Assembly (NCBI GenBank): GCA_018398815.1
Contig: CM031609.1
Coordinates: 26,750,815 to 26,814,814, forward strand
DNA length: 64,000 nucleotides
Direction: 5' to 3'
Origin: Conus ventricosus
Lineage: Eukaryota > Mollusca > Gastropoda > Neogastropoda > Conidae
Position numbers and translations under genes: made by a program. This document shows positions 34,560 through 46,479 of this stretch, piece after piece. Each line of letters begins with the position of its first letter. Positions within the stretch are counted from its first letter, which is position 1. The notes beneath the pieces were generated by a model. It saw only the letters and a list, made by a program, of their open reading frames with translations. It did no database searches and had not been told where the DNA came from.

Positions 34560-34760
34560 TTCTACAAGTGGCAGCAGCAGGAACAGCAGCAGCAGCAACT
34601 ACAATAGTTTTTTGCCGTAGTGATAGTAGTAGTAGTAGTAGTAGTAGTAGTAATAGTAGTAGTAGCAGCAGCGGTAGTAGTAGCTGTTCTCGCTTTTGTT
34701 TCTTGTTCTTGTTGTTCTAGTTCTTGTTCTTATTCTTGTTGTTCCTCTTCTTGTTGTCAG
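34560..34760. repeat. (GCA)n / (GTA)n / (TTC,TTG)n trinucleotide cluster
   Basis: Consecutive CAG-, GTA- and TTC/TTG-type trinucleotide runs. Open frames across it are compositional. Confidence 0.85.
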
Positions 34761-35221
34761 AACCGATCCACAGGTATGAAATTCTAACTCGAAGCGTTGC
34801 AAAGCCTTTAAACTTTTGATTCAGAAGATACATTGTAAATAATTATATTCCGGCAGAAAAGTGTCTTCTTGTTTTCCAGAAAACGTTTTCAACGAGAACA
34901 ATACTGGTTGGAAAATGATTGGCAAAAAAGTACTATCGTAGTTTTTCGGGTTTTTTTTCGGCAATCGTTTCACTTTTTGTTTGTTTTTTACTTTTAAATA
35001 CAGACAAACGGTGCATGACCTTTATTGAGACTGACATAGAGAAGAAAAACAATTTACGTGAGAAAGTTCATAAGTTCGATGACATCTGTGATATCTTCAA
35101 GTTGATCCCCCTGACATTCAGGCACTGACGTCATGATTTATTGCTTGCGGGCGGCGAAAATAAAACAAATTGATTTATGACATGCAGTGATTCATTTAAG
35201 ACTGTAACATGTGACAGGCAG

Positions 35222-35256
35222 TGGTGTGTGTGTGTGTGTGTGTGTGTGCGTGCGTG

Positions 35257-35307
<51 letters not shown>

Positions 35308-35308
35308 T

Positions 35309-35356
<48 letters not shown>

Positions 35357-35498
35357 TGTTCTGTACTGTCTGTGTCCTGTCTGTGTGTACACTCTGTGTG
35401 TGCGTTTGTAAGTAAGTATGCATACAATGTATGTATGTAATGTATGTGTTTTGTATGTATGTTGTACATGTTGATTGTAACGTGTGCGCCCCCTGTGG

Positions 35499-35550
<52 letters not shown>

Positions 35551-35570
35551 CTCTCTCTCTCTCTCTGCGC
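35222..35570. repeat. (TG)n, (GCGT)n and (CT)n microsatellites
   Basis: (TG)n at 35225-35250, (GCGT/TGCG)n at about 35255-35310, (TG)n at 35310-35360, TATG-rich to 35470 and (CT)n at 35503-35565. Confidence 0.92.
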
Positions 35571-36000
35571 ACGCATACAAACCTTTCCATGATTTGGGCG
35601 CTAGAAGTGAAGTCACTCGACGAAGGTGTATTCCAGTGTGGTAATGGTTTTCCGTTTGTATCAGTAACCCAGGTATGGGGTTGTATTCAAAGTTTTGGGA
35701 CTGTTTTGAGCAACTCGTGATAGACTGCAGAGGACAAGATGCGGACATTTATATCCAAGCAGTTAAACATTGTCCGGGTCCAGACAGTTTTTACTAAATA
35801 TTTGACAGAATAAAAAGTAATGTCTGAACAGTATACGAAACGTGTCCTGGATTTATCTAGTACAGCGGTGCATAACCTGAGGTATGAGAAAGTTATCAAG
35901 ACATATTCTGTGCCCTTTGGTAAGATCTGATGAAGTTCAGTTTGCTTTATGTGTCCTGTGCTCAGTAATCTAAAAGTGAAATATCTTCAGGCAAAGCATT

Positions 36001-36365
36001 AAAAAAAAAAAAAAAAGGGAGAAAAAAAGGCATTGTTTACATAATTTACCGTATCTCAGGAAAATGAAATGATAATTCAAATAAAGGTCTTTTTTGTATC
36101 AATATACGTTATTGGAAAGGCAAGCAATATATGTAATGGGTTTTTTTGTGTTTTTTTCAAATTTAGATAACATGTTGCTAAAGTTTGTGTTTTGCATTGT
36201 ACGCAAAGGTACACAGTCGTTTCAAAATATTTTTGCAGTCTGTGGACCCCATGAGGCTCTGTGTGAGGTTTGGGTTGGGGTTGGTGTGTGGGGTGTGGGG
36301 TTGGTGTGTGTTGTTGTCGTGTCTTCTCTTAACATTTCTCTCTCTCTTTTCTCTCTCTCTCCTTC

Positions 36366-36396
<31 letters not shown>

Positions 36397-36532
36397 GTGA
36401 ATGAGGGAAGATGGGGGGACGAGTGAATTTTTTAAAAAAATTTTTTCCAAGCTTTAGAACAGTATGAGTACATAAACAAGCATACAGCATCAAATATACA
36501 TTTCTTATGCTTTTTTCTTAGTTTTTTAGAGC

Positions 36533-36563
<31 letters not shown>

Positions 36564-36620
36564 AAAGAGAGAGAGGGAGAGAGAGAGAGAAGAGAAGAAA
36601 GAGAAGAAGAAGAAGAAGAC
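36001..36620. repeat. simple repeats: A run, (CT)n, (GA)n
   Basis: A run at 36000-36016, (CT)n at 36338-36396, (GA)n/(GAA)n at 36533-36620. The CT and GA tracts are inverted relative to each other. The intervening sequence holds nothing recognised. Confidence 0.85.
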
Positions 36621-36899
36621 AATATGGGTTCAATTTATTTCAAAGACGGGAAACATTTCTTGGCGCATTATCGAAATGCTGTTTGAGAATGCAAGCATAT
36701 GCAATTGTTACATATAGACATCTTTTGTGTATCGTTGGCCTCAATTATTATTGTTTTGTTATAAGATGTAGAGTCGTTCCCTAGGAATATTGTAATTAAA
36801 AAAAAACTTCTCTGTTTGTTGTATGTTATGGTAAGGGTCAATTTTACATATAATGGATATATGTAAGACATTTTTTATTGCAAAATTGTGTGGTCTTTT

Positions 36900-39800
36900 T
36901 TAATATGCATTATATTTCTTTAGTTTTATATCTTATTTTTTAAAATTTATGAGAAAAGTTTAATTGTGGGACATTAATTTTTGCTTTTGCAGTTGAATGT
37001 GTAATATTTTGCAAAAGTTCCATTATAAAGTTAAATACTTCATCATAGTAATGACATGTCTGACAAGCAAGACAAAAGATTTGTGATCCTTATATTTCTG
37101 ATTTAACATTTCTCTTTCATTATATTTGTAGTGATTTCCAAATATCTGTACTTTGTCTGCACTTCCAATTAAATTATCATTTTATCTTTATTATCTCTGA
37201 GAAATTTGGCTCATCTTATTTACACTCCATCTTATTTAAAGACAATTGGTACCCAAACATCTAGGGCAAATATTTTAGCTGAAAAACCACTTAACCCTTA
37301 ATTCACTAATCGGGGTGAGTTAAAAAGCGGTCTTTCATTTCTGGGGTTGGGCTAGCTCGTGCCACACATGAGAAATTTTAATGTCTCATTTTTTACGGGT
37401 TAGAATATATAATGTAAAGGGTGTCCCTTTATGAGCAGAAAAAACAATTGTTTAAAACACAGTTGTGTCTGTTTTACTTGTTATTCTTTACAATGATGCC
37501 AAACATTTTCCCCCAAAAATCTGTTTTTTTATGGATTTATATCCAATGAAAAAGTAACAAAATTGATTTCGATTTGGTTTTTTTTAAAACATAAGTACGA
37601 CAGAGGTTTTCCATTTCGTCTAGAAAAATGGTCCAAGAAAATATACATTTTTGTCATTTAAGTGATTTAGGACTATTTTTTCTATCTATCTGAAACGGTT
37701 TGTTATTTTAAAATTAAAAAAAGAGGCTCAGCGAGAAGCTACCGAATTTTTAGGTTATGCATTTATGTGATATATTTTTTTTATAAGCATTAAAAAACAT
37801 TTGCCCAAAAAATTTTTGGTTGTTACCCAGTAACTTTGGAAACAAACCTCTGGCCCAAAGTTTTTAAAAATATTCCACTGTGGATAATTATACAACAAAA
37901 TATCTTTCCATTTATGGGTTGACTTTTCAGCTTTGCAAATCCAAGACAGCTTTAGTGCCATCACAAAAGTTTTCAATCAGGAATCCCAGTACCTCGTTAT
38001 TAATATTTTTTATGTGAATTTTTTCGGCTAAATTTGTCTGGCTTTTTGTTTCACACAAATTTGTATATAAGTTGCAAGATGGAAAATATATGTCTGGAGG
38101 ATTTAGGTAAAAGGGCAACCATAAATGAGTTAACTTGGAAAGGATAACCAAATTTTAGATTGCGACTCTGCCAAGGGGAGTTAATTGTCGTTTGTTTTAT
38201 CCAAAATATTGAATAATATTTCACTTTGCTAATTCGTCTGTAGGTTTAACGATATGATTTAACTAAATTATTTGTAAACCAAATTCCAAGTATGCGAAAT
38301 TTCGGCGGGTTCCAACAAATCCTAAGTGTTCCAAATAAAATGAACTGTACTATTTTTTCTGTCTACCTACCCAAAATTTTACCGCTTGTTTTATTAGTAT
38401 TCATTTGCAGACCTGAAACAGAGCCAAATTTATCCAGAACTTCTATACAATAAGTTTTAAAAACGATTTTTATCCCCCAGCTAACAAGAATTTCTGTGTC
38501 CCTCGGCGTATTGCATTAATTTGTGTTCCACATTGTTTATAGTTATTCCTTTGATATTAAATTTTGTCTTACCATAATTTGCTAATATTTCGACACACAA
38601 GACAAAGAGATATGGGGACATAGGATCTCCTTGTCTACAACCCTTTTTAATTTGTAAACCATTCTGAGATTTGACCATTTACTATCACACAGGATTTAAT
38701 GTTTCTTATAGAATGTTTCTAATCCATTTAATTTATATCCTCTGAAAATCCAAAAGCTTTTAAGGTTTCAAACATAAAATCCCAATTGATCGAATCGAAA
38801 ACTTTCTCGATGTCTATTTTTTAACATATAACTGTCCAGGTAAGTCATGTTCTTCTAGACAAGCGATCGTTCATATATTAATCTTATTTGTCCCCCCAAA
38901 ATATCTATTTCTAATAAAACAAATTTGGTCTTCGTTTACTAATTTTGGTTAGGTACTATTTAAGACGATTAGCGACACAAGTGGAGCCAATTTTATAAAT
39001 GAATTTAATAGTCATATGGGTCTCCAGTTTTTTAATATATTGCATCGGTCGTTTATTCTTAGGTGTACAGGCAATCATTCCCTCTTGTTGTACAGACGAC
39101 ATTTTTCTCCCCTTTTAAGGGCTCTTAACCACCAAAGGACCTATTTTTTCCAGAATACTTTTTAAAAACCATTCTGCGCTGAACCCATCTGTTCCTGGGC
39201 TTTTATTGCTTTTCATTTTTCACAAAAATCATCTGTTGCTTTTCTAAAATTTTCTACCTTAATCCTTTTACTTCCTCGTCATTCAAAAGTTTGGGATTTC
39301 ATTTAACAAATTGTCTATTTCACAAGACTCTACTTGGGGAGTTTGAATAAAGTGGTTCATAAAATCGTTGAACTTCTGGGTATAATATTCTTCTAACTGT
39401 GAGGTATTATCGTTGTTGATCGATTAATTTTGCCATGTTTTTACTCACATAAGACGCTTCTCTAAATTCAGAATAATTAGTTACCTTTTCTCCTCAGTAG
39501 CCAATCTCGCTCTTGATCTTAGGAGGGCTCCTCCATTCACTCTCTCATTTGTTTCAGTTGTTTAGTTTTGATTTTTAAAAGATCAATGATTTCTTCGTTT
39601 TTTTTTTTTGGGTCTGTTTATGCAAATCAGTAATTTTTTTTTTCCAAACAGGTTTTCTCTTCTGTCATTTTTTTTTCTTTTCATTGTAGCATTTCATTGT
39701 CTTAGATCTTACCATCATTAAAAGAAAATCCAGAAAGACGTCGTCGGGGATTGTAAAAAAAAAACCAGAAGTATATCTGAGCGAGTGTTTAATTGTGTAT

Positions 39801-40660
39801 TCTTTAATAATTTCATCAATTTCGATATGGGTTTCATTTTAGATAATTCTTATCTTTTAGAAAAGACGTATTGAATTCCAGAGAAAGTATTGCGTTTAAC
39901 ATTTTCTTTGAATTTTTTAATTTTAATGATAAAACAGGAGTGGTCCAGTCCTATATCACTTCTATATCTGCGTCTTCCACAAAAAGAAATAAGTGGATCA
40001 GAAATAAGAAAAAAAGTCTAGTCTTGCCTGCTGAAAAGGGTTTTAGTCTTCTCCGGTGTACCGAAGACATTCATAATTTAAATCTCGCCAAATGTCACTT
40101 AAAAATCCAAGGGTTTTTTATCTGTTTTCAACTTTCCTTCTTGCATTAGGATTATTAACATGTTTGTAATTGTGCAAACTTTCTGTGGTTCAAAAACTAA
40201 ATTGAAATCTCCCGCTTATGATTATGTTTTCCAAATTAAGCAGTTAATCTTTCTTTAAGATCTGTATAAAAATCTGGATTATCTTTATTGGGTCCATAGA
40301 TGTTGACAAATAATAATCTTTTTTTTTAATTTCTAAAAGCTACATTATTAATGTTTCCACATGTGTCTTTTATAACCCTTTTCACCTTAAATTCAAAAAT
40401 TATTGTTAAACATAATAGCAACCCTTGCATTTGAGGTTGGGGACTTGAAAAAAATCCCTGATATCCCCAAATTTAGCTAGTATATGTTTTTCCATATTTT
40501 TCTCGAAAATGGGTATCTTTTTAGGAAAAAAGACATAGACTTTTTTCTTTCCCTTTAAAAAGTGAAATACATCTTCGCCGTTTTTTGTGGATTATTGAGG
40601 CCTTGACAATTAGCAAGGGAAAATTGTTATTACGTCCATTAATTATAAAAAAACTTAGTA
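36900..40660 (-). mobile_element. decayed L1/Tx1-type LINE
   Basis: AT-rich, minus-strand remnant about 3.7 kb long, with endonuclease then reverse transcriptase in the order of ORF2. No 5' ORF1, poly-A tail or target duplication could be identified. Homopolymer indels and stops are frequent, so the copy is old, poorly sequenced, or both. Confidence 0.8.
38440..40650 (-). pseudogene. L1-type ORF2: APE endonuclease and reverse transcriptase
   Basis: Endonuclease pieces on the minus strand: NCQGLNNPQKTAKM (about 40610), LLFVNIYGPN (about 40300), IISGDFNL (about 40215) and FFLISDPL...YRSD near 40000-39940. RT pieces: NKSPGTDGFSAEWF (about 39190), the motif A equivalent IEKVFDSINWDFMF (about 38815), motif B GLQIKKGCRQGDPMSPYLF (about 38640), and QYAEG in place of QYADD (about 38510). 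These signatures are characteristic of the L1/Tx1 side of the LINE tree. The altered catalytic Asp pair and numerous frame breaks mean that no active enzyme is encoded. Confidence 0.8.
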
Positions 40661-40664
40661 CAAA

Positions 40665-41405
40665 GACTATAATCATATTGCATTCAAACATATGCTTTTC
40701 TTTTCAAAGTGCATGTTTTTTATATAGAGTACAGCACAGATATCGTGAATGTAATTCCCACCCAACAGTTTCAAAGGAACAAAGCCACAAAGGTACAAAT
40801 ATGTTTCCAGAACATTTATTACCAAGTGAGAGAGTAAGCGACTAAGAAGAAAAGACGGGAAAACAGGGAAAGAAACCACATGGGCCATTTTTATCAACAT
40901 GTGGCAATAAATACAATATAAGTATTCACAGCCCCAAAAAAAGAAAACAGAATTATCAATTTGAGCAAGAACTTTCCGACTCCGGGTTGTTCATATTTCT
41001 GTGTGTTTCTGCTCAAGAGTTTTGATAAAGATTTTTACCTTGGGAATTTTCGGCTTTTGGGAGATTTAGAAGAAAACAGAGAAGGAAAGTGATGGAATTC
41101 CTGCATGAAACCTCCGATTATTCACTCTTTTTCCAGGGCCAACTGCGGCAAAAAACCCACCAATTTACAAACACTAAACGTAAGTAATGGAGATACAGAT
41201 CTGGCGTCCATGTCATCTCATCATCTGAGCGTGAAAATGTTCTTGCCTTGTTTGTTTGTTTGTTTTTTGTTTCGTTGCTTCTTATCTAGGAAACTTTGAA
41301 GTGTTCATTCTTCTTGAATTTATCTACAATTGGGTGCAGTTTTTTTTTCCTCTTTAAATTCTGAATCAAATTCAGATGTCTCGACCATATTTTCAATGAC
41401 ATACC
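40665..41405. other. no recognisable feature
   Basis: Could include the 5' part of the L1-type element, but no ORF1 motif is visible. Confidence 0.4.
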
Positions 41406-41411
41406 CATGTA

Positions 41412-41620
41412 ATCACACACACACACCTCTCTCTCTCCCCTCTCTCCTCTCTCTCTCTTCTTCTTCTCTTCTCTCTCTCTCTTCTCATCTCTCTCCTCAC
41501 ACACACACACCACACACACACACACACACACCCACACACCACACACAAACAGAGAGAGAGAAGAGAGAGAGAGAGAGAGGAGAGAGGAGAGATGAGAGAG
41601 ATGAGAGAGAGACGTTTTGT
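41412..41620. repeat. (CA)n, (CT)n then (CA)n, (GA)n cluster
   Basis: CT-rich 41429-41495, CA-rich 41497-41550, GA-rich 41551-41612. The CT and GA parts are loosely inverted. Confidence 0.9.
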
Positions 41621-41639
41621 TTGTGTTTATCTTAAGATT

Positions 41640-41899
41640 TTATGCAACACTTGAGGGAGGGAGACAGATTTAATGATAAAAAAATTATAAAATATAAAGA
41701 CAGGTATAGCGTCCGGGACATTTACGATAATTACCGTACCTTTGTTGCTAAGAAACAAATTTCAAAACCGATCTCACGCGTGCGTAGACAAGGACACTAT
41801 AAATTATATGAAGGTTGGCACGCCTTTCGGCCTGAACACGAGACGTGACGAAGGCAGACACGAAGATTAGTCACAAGTAAGTGATCCTTCGCAAGCCAG

Positions 41900-41930
<31 letters not shown>

Positions 41931-41985
41931 TAAATAAAATAAAATAAAATTCAAGAAAAAAAACCCTGCTGGGCAGCCAGAATGC
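41640..41985. repeat. unrecognised sequence with poly-A and AAAAT tail
   Basis: An A run of about 28 at 41903-41930 is followed by TAAAATAAAAT units, probably a retroelement tail adjoining the hammerhead-like motif. Confidence 0.5.
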
Positions 41986-41990
41986 ACACG

Positions 41991-42025
41991 GCGCGTTTCG
42001 ACCTATGGAGTCTTCTTCAGGCAGG
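41991..42025 (-). ncRNA. hammerhead-like core motif, probable Penelope-like remnant
   Basis: Minus strand: CTGAAGA (42020-42014), a short stem GACT/GGTC with loop, then GAAACGCGC (41999-41991). This fits the hammerhead core pattern CUGANGA, stem II, GAAA; position 7 is not conserved in that fold. One extra A precedes stem II, and stem III with the cleavage triplet is not clear. Hammerheads with GAAACGCG-type sequence are known in Penelope-like retroelements. The call is an inference from pattern only. Confidence 0.35.
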
Positions 42026-42297
42026 ACAAATAACATTCAAATCGATGAAAATGGACGATGAACAGAAAATTAGCCTACATATTTCTTCGATCTTGGTGCA
42101 AAATGTTGATCCACTAGGTAGAAACGCGTTGTTTGTTTTTTTGTAATTGTTTTGTTTTTTCGTTTGGCGACCCAAGAATTCTGTTCTGCTCTTGTTTCAA
42201 TTTCCGTCTGTCATCCCATTTTGAACCTTCGCAAGCTAGCAGCCGTGTATGTAAGAAAAGAATGTAGAAAGCAAATAACATCTTAGCTTTCTTATAC

Positions 42298-43020
42298 AGG
42301 AATATCAACGACTGACCGAAAAGGTTAAAGACGACTGCTACAAAACACTGGTTAGACCAGTACTGGAATATGGTTGCTCAGTCTGGGATCCTTACCATCT
42401 AAAGGACATAGATAACCTCGAAAAGATTCAGAAGAGAGCAGCACGTTCGTAACAGGGAACCATATCAGAGAAAAGGGGAATACTAGGAAGAACATGAGGA
42501 AATTAGAATGGAAACCCTTTAGAAGAGAGAAGAGCCTTTATCATTAAGTTAATATCTTCCTCAAAGGCAGAGCTAAACTAATCGATATTCCAATGGAACA
42601 ACTAGTATTGAATAAAAGTAGCACCAGTAGTGGCGGTCAATGTTATACCATACCTGCATCAAATATTGACAGCCACTTACATTCATTTTATCCTAGTTCT
42701 GTACGGCTGTGGAAACTCACTGCCGGGTGCCATCAAGATAGCCACAAATGCAGTCTCATTCAAAAAGCAAATTGATGGGACAGTTTTGAGATCTGCATAT
42801 TGACGATTTTCTATTTTAACTTCCCAGATATTTTATGGTTACCTGGGCCTGAATCTGACCATTGCTTTTAACTTCTTGAATATCGAGCGCGACACCTTGT
42901 TGCCAAATTTGCTCCAGAGGCCAACAGACTGAGTCGCACTATTTTGTGTTATTTTATTTTACTTTTTAACATGCGCGCTGGTGACCTACTCGTTTTTGAG
43001 TGAACCAGTATTTTAGGAAG
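42298..43020 (+). pseudogene. LINE-B (CR1-like) 3' copy, plus strand
   Basis: Encodes the thumb/C-terminus of a CR1/Jockey-type reverse transcriptase with frame breaks: CYKTLVRPVLEYGCSVWDP (about 42335), LEKIQKRAAR (42418) and SNIDSHLHSFYPSSVRLW (about 42660). A 3' UTR ends 'ttttaggaagaagaag'. It is about 90 per cent similar to the oppositely oriented copy at 43570-44300. It is 5'-truncated, as is usual for LINE insertions. Confidence 0.8.
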
Positions 43021-43569
43021 AAGAAGAATAAGAAAAGCCACTACTTAGGGAGCCAAGGAGAGGACACAGCTGACCTTCGGTTGGTCATGGTGTGGATACA
43101 ATGACACGAAAAGAATATGATAATTTCTATGCTTCGTCACAGCTCTTCGCTGAAGACACACAGAGGATTACACTGCAGTTGAAGGAAAAAACCAAAGGGA
43201 GGTTGAGGGTGGGGAGAGTTATCACTGACGGCCTTTGTGTTAGGGAAAAAACAAAAACAAAAAACGATGTCAACGCTATGTCACACTGCGCAGAAAGTCT
43301 ACTGTTCTTTCATTTCCCCTCATTTTGTCAGTAGCAGTAGTAGTAGTCGTATTTTAGCAGTACATGTTTGTTGTTCTTTTTATCGTGCCTCAGATTTCTC
43401 AATCCTCGTTCTTGTTTTGTTTTGTCTCCCAGTTTCGTTACTTCTCCCGCACCTTCAGGTGTATCTTTTTCTTTTCTTGTTCGTTACACATTTTGTAAAC
43501 AAACAATAAACATGTAAATAAACGAAGAAGACTTTTTTTGTTTAAAAAAATTCATCTTTTTCTGTTTCT
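43021..43569. other. spacer between two tail-to-tail LINE-B copies
   Basis: No domain recognised. The right end is T-rich on the plus strand and carries AATAAA-like motifs near 43505, perhaps polyadenylation-type sequence. Confidence 0.4.
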
Positions 43570-45016
43570 TCTTCTTCTTCCTAAAATACTGGTTCACTCA
43601 AAAACGAGTAGGTCACCAGCGCGCATTTTAAAAAGTAAAATAAGATAACTTTAAAACAGTGCGACTCAGACTGTTGGCCCCCTGGAGCAAATTTGGCAAA
43701 AAGGGGGTCGCGCTCGATATTCAAGAAGTTAAAAGCAATGGCCAAATTCAGGCCCAGGTAATAGTAAAATATTCGGGGAAGTAAAAATAGAAATCGTCAA
43801 TATGCAGATCTCCAAAACTGTCGAATCAATTTGTTTTTTGAATGAGATGCATTTGTGGCAATCTTGATGGCACCCGGCAGTGAGTTCCACAGCCGTACAG
43901 AACTGGGATAAAAAGAATGTAAGTGGCTGTCAATATTTGATGCAGGTATGGTATAACATTGACCGCCACTCCTGGTGCTACTTTTATTCAATACCTAGTT
44001 GTTCCATTGGAATATCAATTATTTTAGCTCTGCCTTTAAAAGGATGTTAAGTTTGATAAAAGCTCTTCTCTCTCAAAGGGGTTTTTCCATTCTAATTTCC
44101 TCATGTTTTTCCCTAGTATTCCCCTTTTCTTGTGTGGTTCCTGTTACGAACCGTGCTGCTCTCTTCTAAATCTTTGGGAGGTTATCAATGTCCTTTAGAT
44201 GGTAAGGATCCCAAACTGAGAAACCCATATCCAGTACTGGTCTAACCAGTGTTTTGTAGCAGTCGTCTTTAACCTTTGGGGGCAGTCATTGATATTCCTG
44301 TATAAGAAAGCTAAGATGTTATTTGCTTTCTTACATACTAAATTGTAATGTTCTATCCTTTTGAGACGACTATCTATAATCACGCCTAAATATTTGCAGC
44401 TTAGTTTCTTTAAGAAAGTATTATGGATGGGAATAATCTGATCTAATTGGTGGCGTTTTTTTACATATACGAACACTTGGCACTTTTGGGGATGAAATTC
44501 CATTTTCCAAGTTCTTTCCCACTCTTGAAGCGTTTAGATCTTCTTGTAGAATGCGTGTATCATTCTTGCTTCTGATTGATCTATTTTACTAAGCTGTCAT
44601 CTGCAAAAAGCCTTTACTAGTTCCAGGAGAGAGATTTCAAATTATGTCATTTATATAATTAAGAAAAACAAGGCCCAGAACAGTTCCCTGTGGTACACCT
44701 GACAAGACTGGTTTACAATGGGATGACGACCCTTCCACAACATTTCTGCGTTCTCCCAACGAGGAATGATCTAGCCCATTTTAGCAAAGAACCGCAATGC
44801 CAATGTGTTCTAATTTAAGCAGCAGGCCCTCATGGTCAACCTTATCAAAGGCTTAGAAAGTCTAATAAATTGCATCTATTTGCTGTCTGTTGTTTAAGCC
44901 CAGTTATTAAATCATTGAGAGTTGTTATAAGTTGAGTCTCACAAACTCCTTCGCTGTCTAAAACCATGCTGGGCGTTATTTAAGAAGTCAAGAATGGTCC
45001 ATTATGCTACTATATA
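43570..45016 (-). pseudogene. LINE-B (CR1-like) reverse transcriptase C-terminal half and 3' UTR
   Basis: Minus strand: NNAQHGFRQRRS (about 44965), motif A DFxKAFDKVDHEGLLLKLE (about 44860), motif B SGVPQGTVLG...INDI (44700-44650), then KKLSCKYLGVIID (about 44400), ASNIDSHLHSFYPSSVRLW (about 43930) and the 3' UTR to 43570. Several one-base frame breaks are present. Its upstream half is not adjacent; it resumes at 49891-51420 across the inserted Ty3/gypsy element. The joined frame reads continuously at the insertion point (LEHI, then IYSSIMDH), the usual CR1 sequence there. Confidence 0.85.
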
Positions 45017-45060
45017 TTGCTGACGTATGCACGCACGCTAGAACTCACATCAAAGCAATC
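45017..45060 (+). repeat. 44-bp gag-derived direct repeat at the 5' edge
   Basis: Identical to 45657-45700 inside gag, including bases that differ from the right-arm copy of gag. It sits where the body of the 5' LTR should be. Confidence 0.92.
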
Positions 45061-45101
45061 TAAAGCTAAAACGGTCACTACATTATATTGGGGGACGACG
45101 G
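45061..45101 (+). promoter_or_regulatory. 5' LTR remnant and primer-site candidate
   Basis: 'aaaacggtcactaca' (ending 45082) matches the LTR terminus ACGTCACTACA. Six bases on, TGGGGGACGACGG starts with the TGG expected for a tRNA-complementary primer site. The tRNA was not identified. Confidence 0.6.
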
Positions 45102-45181
45102 ACGAAGAAACGAACCAAAAGAACGATCGTTGTGATTTGTTGAGTTGGTAAGTACGACCCGATCGAGTCAAACTTCCAAAT

Positions 45182-46110
45182 GGCTGCTGCGCTTCCCACG
45201 TACCCTCCATTCGACTGTTCTTCAGAAGAAAGGGAAAACTCGATGGCAAAAATGGGTATAAAGGCTGAAGAATCTCTTCGTTGCCTACAATATTGAAGAT
45301 GACCAGCGTCAGAAAGCACTTTCTACTCACCTATGCTGGTGTGAACTCAATGACATTGGGGGACACCTTCACGAACGAACAAACTCGTCCTGTGGTGGCC
45401 GAAACCCATTTTCAAACGCTTGTTTCTGCCATCACCGAACTTTTTCAATCCTCAAACCAAATGTAGAGTTTCAGAAATACATATTCCGGCATAGCTACCA
45501 GAAAGTTGATATTGACGATTTTTATGGGAATTGAAACACTAGCAACAACATGTAACTTCAAGATGCAGATGTGAGATAAAATCTAAATTCATCACAGGCT
45601 GCCAATGCCATAAGGTACGTAAAAAAGGACTAGCAAGCCCCATGACTCTAAAAGATTTGCTGACGTATGCACGCACGCTAGAACTCACATCAAAGCAATC
45701 AAAAGCAATGACTGTGCCCAGCAGGGTACACCGTTTTTCGCACGAGGACGCCCTCGTAGCCATCAACATAATCGACAACCGCAAAAAACCAACCACTTGT
45801 GCAATTGTGGTGGAGAATGGCCTCATCCTGGTGGACAACGCTCTGTCCAGCATACAACAAGCGATGCAACAACTGTTCAAAACTACACCACTTTGCATCA
45901 GTATGCCCCTCAAATACCAGTGCCACATCTTATCATCATCAACAAAAAACCTTGTCCAAGAAACCAAAACATTTCAGCTGGAAGAAGAAATCAAGAAAAT
46001 TTACACATTCATCAAAAACGCAAAAGCAGTGATGAAGATGAAGCCAATGCTATCGTTGTCAGTCTACCGATCCTGGTGATATTGGGTACGTCTTCACACA
46101 CATCAATCCA
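45182..46110 (+). pseudogene. gypsy Gag with two zinc-knuckle-like motifs
   Basis: The frame opens at the ATG at 45182 (MAAALPTYPPFDC) and continues after shifts through capsid-like segments: RQKALLLTYAG (about 45310), YQKVDIDDFY (about 45490) and LTYARTLELTSKQSK (45660). The nucleocapsid part has CHNCGGEWPHP-like and CNNCSKLHHFASVC (CX2CX4HX4C, about 45855) motifs, which bind nucleic acid. A basic tail follows. At least three one-base shifts break the frame. Confidence 0.8.
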
Positions 46111-46440
46111 GTGAACTTCCTCATTTTAGCGTTTTATCAATGGACATGTTTTTTCTTCCTAGCAGATTCCGGTGCTTCCATCAATCTGCTGTCTGAACAA
46201 CATTTCAACGAACTCAAGCCGAAACCCAAAACTACAGCTTCCCAAAAAGCGAGAAGTGACAGCGTATGGCAGCAAAAGTTCAATCCCAGTACTTGGTGCA
46301 TTCAATGCTCTACTAATTGTGAAAACACCAGTATTACTGCTACCATGTTTATAGTATCGGCAATAGCGACCGATTCTCTCCTGGAAAAACGTGTCAAGAT
46401 CTCAGCTATTGACCACCATCAACCATGTCAAAAACCCAAA
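46111..46440 (+). pseudogene. gypsy aspartic protease
   Basis: ADSGASINLLSEQHFNEL (from about 46160) carries the DSGA active-site motif of retropepsins. The C-terminal part is in another frame. Confidence 0.8.
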
Positions 46441-46479
46441 ACCCTGAACAATTGAGAGAAGAGTACCTGAAAAATATTC

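Noticed and set aside
35131..35748. 205-codon minus-strand open frame
   Set aside because: It is a translation of (CA)n and (GA)n microsatellites.
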